From: Sipunculus nudus
Taxonomy: Eukaryota > Annelida > Sipuncula > Golfingiida > Sipunculidae
Reading direction: 5' to 3'
Assembly: GCA_026874595.1 (NCBI GenBank)
Contig: CM049316.1
Location: forward strand, 58,601,676 to 58,665,675
Length of the DNA: 64,000 nt
The notes beneath the pieces were generated by a model that made no database searches, had not been told where the DNA came from, and worked only from the letters and a program-made list of their open reading frames with translations. The translations under genes were made by a program, and so were the position numbers. Shown here in pieces: positions 57,701 through 64,000 of this stretch. Position 1 is the stretch's first letter. Every line of letters begins with the position of its first letter.

Positions 57701-60528
57701 GCGTCACCTGGTCCTTCATCCGTCTCTACAGTAGCATCATCACCTTCCTCTCCCTCGACAATGTCCTCCTCTACAACATCATCCTGTCCGTACGCCACCA
57801 TACTGCCTCCATCTGAAACAGCAATGACCAAATAACAGTGGATCCTACAGACCAAACACCAGGTTACAATTTCTCTCAGGTGACACATCAGGGTCAAAAG
57901 AACTGAAGCCTGAAGGTCTTTGTCACAATGCTAAAATCAATTAAACTTTTACAACTAACATATAGTAATATAGACCTGACCAACATGTGATATGAAATGA
58001 TCAATATGACACAATGAAGTAATCAGGGTTCACATTTGTACCCAATGACTGAAAAGTTGAGATGCAGCCCTGCTTGTTCACACAACAAAAAGACAAACTC
58101 TCTTCCCAATCCCTCTGCAACTGGTAACATGAACAAACATGATCCCCTTTCACAAAGGGTCTTTAATTCAATTTCAATTACTACCTTTCAGATGATTCCT
58201 GAATCCAATTTATAAATATTGATAACATTCTGTGTGAGACTATATTTACTAAGCATTTTCTTCCCAGCATGATACCTGGTTGATTTTATTACAACATTTA
58301 TGTGAACCAAGCAGTTTTACTGTAATAGTGCTGGATGCACAGGTAAATGTTAAATGTTTTGAAACAGATTGGATTATTATTATTATTACAGATTTCATTG
58401 CTATAGATAATTGTACATAAAAATGGTAGACTTATTTATAGCGGTTATGAAACCAAAATGTGTACAAGATATCAATACACACATAGGGTGAACACCAGAT
58501 TTTGACTTTGTATAAACACAGTTGCAATGTAGTACTAGGAAATTCAGCATTTGCCATTGTTTCTAGATGGCATTTACAATGTCATTTTTTTTAAATTGCA
58601 AAGATATGCTTCACACATTAAACTGCTTAAACATACACACCCCCCTCAGATTTCACAAGGATTATTTTCTCATGAAAAATAGGGCCACATGCTGCCAAAT
58701 AGGGGGCCACGTGTGGTGTAAAGGTACCCCAAAATGCCCAATTTTAAGATGCCTAGTTTGTGGCCATACATGGCAGATATTACATACATGTAACATGATT
58801 AACCGACAAAAATTCTCAGTACAGGACACCAACCTGGCTAGGGTACTAATAAAGGGTGAAACCACAGAGCAGTGACTTCCTTACATCGTGCAACTTTTTT
58901 TAGTTGCAAGTACACCATCATAGCATCAATGTGAAAGAAATTTAAAATTCTAAATCTTAAAATTTTACACTGCCCCCTCCCCCCCCCCCCCCCACTTTAT
59001 CCACAAAAGTTGTATTAAATCAGGATCCAACACTTAACACTAACATAAACTGAGGAGCAAACCAGCTTTACAATGGAAAAATACACACAAACAGAAAATT
59101 ATTACACTACAGATATTTGGTTTGTACATAATAACTACAAAGATTTTAAATTAAAATTTGCATCTGTCCTCAGAAAGTGAAAAGAGCGTAATCAAGCTGG
59201 CCAGACTCAAAGTGACAAGAAGCACACTGCAGAAAAACTCTGACAGCAAGCAAATACCATTGAGAGCAGCTGACCAGCATTCAGCCCAAATGCCTTCAAC
59301 ACATCACAGGACAGCAGTGGTAATGTATTTGTTAATCTACAGATCTATACAGGATCTTGCATCAGGAGAAAGGAAATTTTGAGTCTCCAACTGAGCCCCC
59401 CACCCCATCTAATGTTAATCAGCAGCCAAGTAGGTAAAAAGTGTGGTCGATTTATTCTAAATGTTCTGTGTATTCCGAGTACCCCCCCCCTCCAGCTGAA
59501 CTAGTAGATTATAGTGTACAAAAGGATTATTACATACAAAAAGTCCTAAATTCTTCTCAAACTTTGAGATAATTAAAAAAAAAAGTACTACATAATCTAT
59601 GATTAATATTTGACTGATCCCTCCCTGGTTCATACTTGCTATTTTCCTCTGCCCCCCCCCCCACCCAATTTAAAATGTGGATCCACTTTTGCCATTCACA
59701 CTTGTTGTTCATTCCCTTTAATTTGTTCATTTTAAAGTTAAATTCATCTTTATGGCACAGAAGGGTTTGCATGCCCTTAATGAGATTTACAAACTTTCAA
59801 AAGCAAACAAGTACATGTTTGCACATCTCCTGCAACCTGGATTTGAGCAGAGTGTGCTAAAATGTGAACCTGAAATAAATCTCAGGGTATGGTATTATAT
59901 ATTTATTCATTCTGGATAAGTTTCAACTGTTTCATAATGATTGTGATCAAAGTCAAGTGAGGCAAACTATTTAGTAATTGATGCAAAATGTTAGCAACCA
60001 ATGACAAGTCGACAGGTTTCAACCTGAAACCGATCACTCCAAATCAACCAAATTCAAATGCACGCTCAAGCTACATAAACCAGACATACTTGTTGTGCAT
60101 TATAGTTTATATTATTTATGCCAGGTTTCGGGCCATAATCTTGTGATATTTGCACTTCAGTTATACTTAATAATTCCAATCGGGTGCTGGCTTAATTCGA
60201 AACCACACCTTTCCCAGTGAAGTTTGAATTCCCAAGTTAGATCTAAACACTAGTTCTTATGGCACAAACTGTTCTATAATACGAATGATCGTCATGCTAA
60301 AAGGTTAAAGCTGATTGCACAAAGTGGAAATGTTCTATATAAATAACTCATAAAAAAGAACTGGTCACTCAAGTGCCCCAGCTGTTGGGTCAGTGCCACG
60401 TCAAAACGGGCTGTAACAGAGGCAACATGCCTCCGAGTAAAACGCAAAAACTTACTTTGCCCTACTAGCAGGATACTGGCAGGCAAAACCAGCAGCAGGA
60501 GTAAACATATCTTCCACAGAAACCTCAT
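48635..60528 (-). CDS. SSR1: Translocon-associated protein subunit alpha (TRAP-alpha, signal sequence receptor 1), complete gene
   Basis: Nine coding exons in transcript order: 60528-60456, 57812-57655, 55391-55307, 54216-54089, 53290-53159, 52335-52256, 51302-51224, 50462-50357, 48720-48635. All introns are GT-AG and the phases join into 927 bases: 308 aa plus TAA (human SSR1 is about 286). TRAP-alpha is a type I ER membrane protein of the TRAP complex at the Sec61 translocon. Visible parts: signal peptide (residues 1-24), a highly acidic luminal stretch (about 34-84), a luminal beta-domain with [20 protein letters not shown] and [14 protein letters not shown], a transmembrane segment (about 220-238, [17 protein letters not shown]), and a basic cytosolic tail with [13 protein letters not shown] and an Arg/Ser-rich end. 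The longer size comes mainly from the acidic region. Introns 3, 4, 6, 7 and 8 carry snoRNA-like sequences on the same strand. Confidence 0.96.
49215..49305 (-). ncRNA. Intronic box C/D snoRNA-like RNA, copy 3 (SSR1 intron 8)
   Basis: On the gene strand: box C AUGAUGA near the 5' end, an internal C'-like CGAUGAA, and box D CUGA near the 3' end, closed by AUGCC/GGCAU. The flanks differ from the other copies but still pair: AAGACC at 49211-49216 with GGTCTT at 49305-49310 (plus strand). About 90 nt. Target not identified. Confidence 0.75.
50357..50462 (-). CDS. SSR1: SSR1 coding exon 8 (cytosolic)
   Basis: Acceptor TTACAG/AAGAAG, donor CTCA/GTAAGG. Encodes [20 protein letters not shown] and [13 protein letters not shown], with basic residues right after the membrane segment. 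Confidence 0.95.
50755..50849 (-). ncRNA. Intronic box C/D snoRNA-like RNA, copy 2 (SSR1 intron 7)
   Basis: Same box C, C'-like and box D positions as the other copies. The terminal stem is different and extended by ATGCAG/CTGCAT, with one mismatch inside. It differs by one base in the central segment (TCGCATAAG instead of TCCCATAAG, plus strand). Confidence 0.75.
51224..51302 (-). CDS. SSR1: SSR1 coding exon 7 (transmembrane)
   Basis: Acceptor CCTCAG/GTTTTTC, donor GGGGA/GTAAGT. The single membrane-spanning segment, followed by [10 protein letters not shown]. Confidence 0.95.
51803..51891 (-). ncRNA. Intronic box C/D snoRNA-like RNA, copy 1 (SSR1 intron 6)
   Basis: Transcript-strand boxes: C (AUGAUGA, at plus 51878-51884), C'-like (CGAUGAA) and D (CUGA, at plus 51809-51812). 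The terminal stem CAGGCAT/ATGCCTG is perfect. Length 89. The segment ahead of the C'-like box is conserved between copies, while the bases just ahead of box D vary, so the internal guide is more likely the active one. Confidence 0.78.
51900..52255. other. SSR1 intron 6, remaining sequence
   Basis: No further repeat, RNA or exon recognised between the snoRNA-like copy and exon 6. Confidence 0.4.
52256..52335 (-). CDS. SSR1: SSR1 coding exon 6
   Basis: Acceptor CTTCAG/GAAGGT, donor GAAAC/GTAAGT. Encodes [20 protein letters not shown] then EGLDGE, the juxtamembrane luminal part. Confidence 0.95.
52336..53158. other. SSR1 intron 5
   Basis: AT-rich. The plus-strand open frame at 52493-52813 (106 codons) and its neighbour at 52792-53049 show no recognisable domain and lie antisense in an intron. 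No snoRNA-like motif set was found in this intron, unlike introns 3, 4 and 6-8. Confidence 0.4.
53159..53290 (-). CDS. SSR1: SSR1 coding exon 5
   Basis: Acceptor AAATAG/TTCACAG chosen over the ACAG 7 bases further in, because only it keeps the frame and gives the family FTA motif. Donor GACCCT/GTGAGT. Encodes [20 protein letters not shown]. Confidence 0.93.
53616..53746 (-). ncRNA. Intronic H/ACA snoRNA-like RNA, copy B (SSR1 intron 4)
   Basis: Two hairpins with the family boxes. 5' hairpin: lower stem UGGCAGG/CCUGCCA and upper stem CCAAGGU/ACCUUGG. Hinge AGAUAA fits ANANNA. 3' hairpin: GGGCA/UGCCC with inner CUAU/AUAG. Then UU and an ACA box, three bases from the proposed 3' end. About 131 nt. 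Target not identified. Confidence 0.72.
54089..54216 (-). CDS. SSR1: SSR1 coding exon 4
   Basis: Acceptor TTACAG/AGTTTCC, donor CAGAAT/GTAAGT. Encodes [20 protein letters not shown] and [15 protein letters not shown]. Confidence 0.95.
54507..54641 (-). ncRNA. Intronic H/ACA snoRNA-like RNA, copy A (SSR1 intron 3)
   Basis: Paralogue of copy B. The lower stem UGGCAGG/CCUGCCA and the flanking pocket sequences are identical, but the upper stem is CCAUGGUA/UACCCUGG, a different sequence that still pairs. Hinge AGAGCA fits ANANNA. The 3' part can fold with GGGACAG/CUGUCCC, and an ACA lies three bases from the proposed end. Confidence 0.68.
54885..55290. mobile_element. MITE in SSR1 intron 3, relative of the element at 9546
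   Basis: Left end CTGAGGGGGTTTCATATTTG and right end CAAAAAGGCAACCACAGTA are related to the termini of the 9.5-kb copy; ATCTCATCATA and TTGAATCCCTC keep the internal order. About 405 bp. Confidence 0.6.
55307..55391 (-). CDS. SSR1: SSR1 coding exon 3
   Basis: Acceptor TTACAG/GAAGAT, donor ATGG/GTAGGT. Encodes [20 protein letters not shown] and LFTKPTSM, the junction between acidic tract and luminal domain. Confidence 0.94.
56205..56585. repeat. Minisatellite, about 77-bp unit, SSR1 intron 2
   Basis: CTTTCAGATCAGG recurs at 56211, 56274, 56351, 56428 and 56506; periods are 63, then 77, 77 and 78 bp. Units carry GTGCACACATACACGTTTAC and GTACATTTTCT. Confidence 0.92.
57655..57812 (-). CDS. SSR1: SSR1 coding exon 2 (acidic region)
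   Basis: Acceptor TTTCAG/ATGGAG, donor ATAAG/GTATGT. Residues 25-77, rich in Asp, Glu, Gly and Ala, typical of the luminal N-terminus of TRAP-alpha. Confidence 0.93.
57813..60455. other. SSR1 intron 1
   Basis: AT-rich intron with poly-C runs near 58974-58993, 59483-59490 and 59651-59663. The plus-strand open frame at 58567-58875 is unrecognised. No snoRNA-like motif set was found here. Confidence 0.4.
60456..60528 (-). CDS. SSR1: SSR1 coding exon 1 (signal peptide)
   Basis: ATG followed by [20 protein letters not shown]; donor CAAA/GTAAGT. The ORF would continue past the donor, but the splice restores the acidic family domain. Confidence 0.92.
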
Positions 60529-60780
60529 ATTTCTTCAGATGACGGCTACTTTGATATTTAGCCGCCGATGTCTGAGGATTATAAACTTGTTCCTTCTGAT
60601 CTGGACAGCCGGCTTTCAGACGAGAACTTCCGTTTGAGTGTTTCCGGCGAACGTACACAAAGACCAAAGGCCATTGGTTGCTACGTTAACAAAACGTAAA
60701 TACCCACCAATCAGAGGCTTGTTTACAATTGGCCCAGCGATTGATATGCAAATAAGGGTTAACGAAGGTGTTTCCCGGTA
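60529..60780 (-). promoter_or_regulatory. SSR1 promoter region, possibly bidirectional
   Basis: Upstream of the SSR1 start are an ETS-like AACGGAAGT (minus strand, near 60628), an inverted CCAAT box (CCATTGG at 60670-60676), a direct ACCAATCAGAG (near 60705-60715) and an octamer ATGCAAAT (near 60747-60754). No TATA box is evident. Paired CCAAT boxes and octamers are common in short bidirectional promoters. Confidence 0.5.
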
Positions 60781-60813
60781 TTTCAGCTGAGTGGTCTCTG
60801 CTCATCTGTGACG
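60781..60813 (+). other. Possible divergent first exon with GTAAGC donor
   Basis: CTGTGACG is followed by GTAAGC at 60814, a fair splice donor pointing away from SSR1. No coding content is visible, and no matching downstream exon was identified within the window. Confidence 0.25.
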
Positions 60814-62020
60814 GTAAGCTACTTTTCAAGTATTAACTCAATGAATTAACGAGAAAGAAGTGATTAACCAGTTATCAGATGCGGTCATACGGCCCCAGGT
60901 GTTATGACCAGCAGCCATCCACCCGCAGTTTACACTGTTCAGACTTGTTTGCAGAAATCGAAACTTAGCGATCGCTTTATGTCAGCTTGTGTTATTATGT
61001 GGCAATCCAGACATGAAACTGGGTTTGGTTCCATTGCAAGTTAGCAAACTTCGTTATTTTGGTTACAGAGACATTTAGCATATCTGATGCAGACGTTTGT
61101 TGCAGATAGCATCAGTTGACCTACTGATATATGCAGTATAGATATAGTAAGCATTGCTCTTTAAACTACTACGCTAGACTTTAGCCAAACTGTATTGCCA
61201 GCTGTCAAAAGTTTATCTCTGCTCTTGACTCGGGGCCAAGGCTTGCAGGTTCACTTCAGGTTGTACAAGAAACTTGTCCCCCATGTGTCAGTTTTGTGAT
61301 CAAGTGTCAAATGGCTGATGATAGCTATAAATATTTTCAGTCACGCATGACAACTGACAAAATTGAATCTGTGCTAACACTGACCAGCAAATTTTTATTT
61401 TGTTCTGATTTGTCACTCATGCTAAATTAGTTCAAAACAATGAACATTTAATAAATGTTCATTAAATAAATGATTTAATGCTAGCATTACACAATTAATT
61501 TGATTGACAAAAATAGAGTAAGTATGCTTCTAAGAGAGTACTTTTATAAAGAAAAAAATATTTTTTTTTATTGAAAATATATTTCTGTAATATCTTTGTT
61601 GTTGTTGTTAAACATTTCAACACTTTTATCAGACCAAATTTTTATAAATTTACATTTGTTGTCAGCTTTTGTGTGAAATGAAGTTCAATATTAGCTGGCA
61701 AGAAGGTGTTAAAATTGAAAAGTTAAATAAGGTAAAGGTGAAAATTAGGTTAATCAGGGTCAATTTAAGTTATAATTATCTGCAGGTGACAAAATTGACT
61801 ATAACAGACTGGCAAAATCACAAGAAACTTGTGTTTAGGGAGTTTGATTTCAAGGGTACTAGTGTGCACACTGACTTGCAGATGTTCACTGGTCCATATA
61901 CATTCACTGGCCTTGAAATGTACTGTGCACATGGTCAGGTCATAACTCACCATGGTACCAGTGAAGCCTTTTATCATGAAATAACATGTGATATGCACAC
62001 ATACACACAAATTTACAACA
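60814..62020. other. Upstream region, no gene recognised
   Basis: The plus-strand open frame at 61669-62049 (126 codons, starting MCEMKFNISWQEGV) is long for AT-rich DNA but shows no domain, and its end runs into the SINE. Confidence 0.4.
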
Positions 62021-62029
62021 TATGTAGGG

Positions 62030-62300
62030 TATGCAGGGGTAATGGTTAGGGTGCTTGACTTGTGACTGCAAGGTTATTGGTTTGTGTCCCATTCTGACCA
62101 CCTTAAAGGCTTCCACACTAAGACCCCTGGCAAAGTCTTAACCAAGATGGTGTGTTCTCTCCAACCAGGAGGGAATGGGTACTAGTCATGAGTAGCTGGC
62201 AGATATAGAAATACTAAAACAATAACCTTCTAGCGCCTCTGATGGCTGCTTTGTTTGTATGCCATGCTGCAAGAATGACCAGAACTGAAAGAAAAAGAGT
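62030..62300 (+). mobile_element. tRNA-derived SINE
   Basis: The 5' part carries a box A-like TGGTTAGGGTGCTTGACT and, about 40 bases later, a box B-like GGTTTGTGTCC. An unrelated body follows (AAAGTCTTAACCAAGATGG, GATGGCTGCTTTG) ending near TGACCAGAACTGAAAG. Limits are approximate; no target duplication was identified. Confidence 0.6.
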
Positions 62301-62571
62301 GAGTGCAAAGTTGGATGAAACTGACATCATCAGTGATATCAGATTGTAAACCCCCACCTTTGTTACTTTTGACATGTATGTTTAATTTGTGTTTGCTCTC
62401 ATCTTTGTTTGGAGTTCCATCTCATTATTTGACAATTATGCATCATCAGTGTTTGTGTATAAAGGATTACTTAAGGATTTAACAGGTAACCTTAGGGACT
62501 TGTTACTTAAAGAAGATAAATCAAGTTGGGTAAAGATTTTCTAAAATATGAAGCTGTCACAAAATGCTTAA

Positions 62572-62710
62572 AGGGACAAAATCAGGAGCAATATCATGTC
62601 TATTCTTTCACACTATCAGTTCAGTTTTGCTTTATGTAAAAGTTTTCCAGCAAATCCACCCCAGCACACAGTCTCAGTACCTCGCCTACGGCTGTTTAAG
62701 ACCTTTTTAT
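62572..62710 (+). repeat. Dispersed repeat copy 1
   Basis: AATCAGGAGCAATAT to CCAGCACACAGTCTCAGTAC; the same sequence recurs at 63858. Confidence 0.85.
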
Positions 62711-63857
62711 GGCTCTGCGTGTTGGTAAACACAATCCACATGTGTATGTTTACCATAATAAGACCGCTTGACTGGAGGTCTGAATGTGAGTCGAAACACT
62801 CAATGTTTCAGCCAGAGGGAACATGTACATATATTACATTTTGTGGACCAAGTCAGTCAGGGCATCTCCTGTGTGACACAGGTGGCCTGGCAATACACCC
62901 GCTGTGTTTATGATGACAGGTATGATCATATCCGGTCCACTGTTTTTAACACTCATTTACAGGAGTATGCAAACAATATTTCAGGGCAATATTTTGGCGG
63001 GTAACAATTTATTTGAAAGGGATGAAGCTATTTTTTGTGTTAATTCAACATGCTTTTTAGATGATTGGGCCCCTTTAAGATCTAAGAAACCTATTTGGTC
63101 CACAGGTGCTAAACTGGCCAAATAATGCACTGATGTGATATATATGTGCGTGGGAGGCAAGTAATCTGTTGTTTACACACACAGCGGCACCTCTGGGTCA
63201 GCAAAGTCATGGCTCATACAAACACACTTGAAAAAGATGAATAGATGTATTTTACCGAAGGGACTTATCCTGTTGCCACAACAGGTGATGAAAGTAGTGT
63301 TCAGGTTGAACTGTAATGACTAATATTTCAGATACAAGGTTTTCTTGAGGATATGAACTAAATAAGATGAAAAAACACACACATGATTGGTACAGCTGAT
63401 TTAATGCAACTAGAGAATGTTTCTTTAAAACAAACTAGTGGTTTACCCAGCATTTAAATGTGATCTGTGACATCTGGGGTTTAGCTTATGCAAAATGGCA
63501 GGTCCTTTTGGCAGTTTCAAGAAACTTGGAGAAGTAAACTTGTTATGGTTCAGAACATGGCCTTGTGACACTCTGTAAGCAGCATTCACATGAGAATCTA
63601 TCTGCAGGGAGAGTTTGCTGGCAGCAGGATGTCTGTTTGCAAAGTTTAGAATGGAATCATGTTTTTTGTTGGACCACACCCAAACACCCAAATCCTTAGA
63701 TTATAGTAGGATCTCTGACTAATTGGAATTTTTGGCTAAGCTGAATTGTAGCAACAGACCCTGTCTGTGTTCGGCTGCTATGATGCATGTGCTATGTATG
63801 TATAAATTGGTGGCACATGTACATGACTCAGTGGTTTTGGGGTTAAAAACTTAACAG
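62711..63857. other. No gene recognised
   Basis: Three overlapping open frames (62596-62913, 62768-63004, 62904-63125) show no domain. Remainder non-coding. Confidence 0.4.
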
Positions 63858-64000
63858 GACGTAATCAGGAGCAATATTATGCCTTTTCTTTCACACTATA
63901 AGTTCAATTTTGCTTTTTACAAAAGTTTCCCAGCAAAACTGTCCCAGCACACAGTCTCAGTACCTTACAAATTGCTTCTTAACATCTTGTTATTGTTCTG
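63858..64000 (+). repeat. Dispersed repeat copy 2, cut by window end
   Basis: Matches 62572-62710 with scattered differences and reaches the end of the window. Confidence 0.85.

Noticed and set aside
58681-58800. Possible further snoRNA in SSR1 intron 1
   Set aside because: A GC-richer patch with GGCCAC words stands out but no ordered C/D or H/ACA boxes with a closing stem were found.
60292-60455. Extension of SSR1 exon 1 past its donor
   Set aside because: The continued frame lacks the acidic luminal region; the GTAAGT donor joins in phase to exon 2.

Overview
The window is metazoan nuclear DNA: AT-rich, intron-rich and dense in repeats. Two genes can be resolved completely to the splice site, both on the minus strand. 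The repeats suggest a marine mollusc, probably a bivalve: tandem core repeats followed by an ACGG-type tetranucleotide tract and a terminal stem-loop, as described for bivalve pearl-like (non-autonomous Helitron-like) elements. That assignment is inference; neither gene settles the species.

Layout. 1-13.0 kb is intergenic: Helitron-like elements and fragments, a 630-bp tandem duplication, a duplicated two-unit array, a TA-flanked MITE and dinucleotide tracts. 13.34-30.49 kb (minus) is ACOT8, a peroxisomal acyl-CoA thioesterase, 6 coding exons, 317 aa, ending in the peroxisomal signal SKL. Its introns hold two Tourist-like MITEs, a TA-flanked MITE and, in the 10.8-kb intron 1, a Helitron-like element of about 4.6 kb interrupted by a 1.35-kb transposon with long terminal inverted repeats. 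33.5-36.9 kb (minus) is a broken copy of a SAMD3-like protein gene. 37.08-37.51 kb is a tiny LTR element (TRIM) with a tRNA-Pro-type primer site and tRNA-like Pol III boxes inside its LTRs. 37.97-39.70 kb (minus) is a broken DDE-like transposase gene. 39.7-48.6 kb has repeats and no recognisable gene.

48.63-60.53 kb (minus) is SSR1, the alpha subunit of the translocon-associated protein (TRAP) complex of the ER, 9 coding exons, 308 aa. Its introns appear to host five small nucleolar RNAs that conventional protein-centred annotation would miss: two related H/ACA-type RNAs in introns 3 and 4, and three related box C/D-type RNAs in introns 6, 7 and 8, all on the gene's own strand. 60.5-60.8 kb is a promoter region with CCAAT and octamer motifs and a possible divergent first exon. 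60.8-64 kb holds a tRNA-derived SINE and a duplicated repeat.

The two genes are unrelated housekeeping genes: ACOT8 acts in peroxisomal lipid metabolism and SSR1 in protein translocation at the ER. The strongest unexpected signals are the intronic snoRNA set, the TRIM with Pol III-like LTRs, the shared architecture of the terminal stem-loops of two Helitron-like families, and the adjacency of a SAMD3-like pseudogene and a transposase pseudogene in the same orientation.
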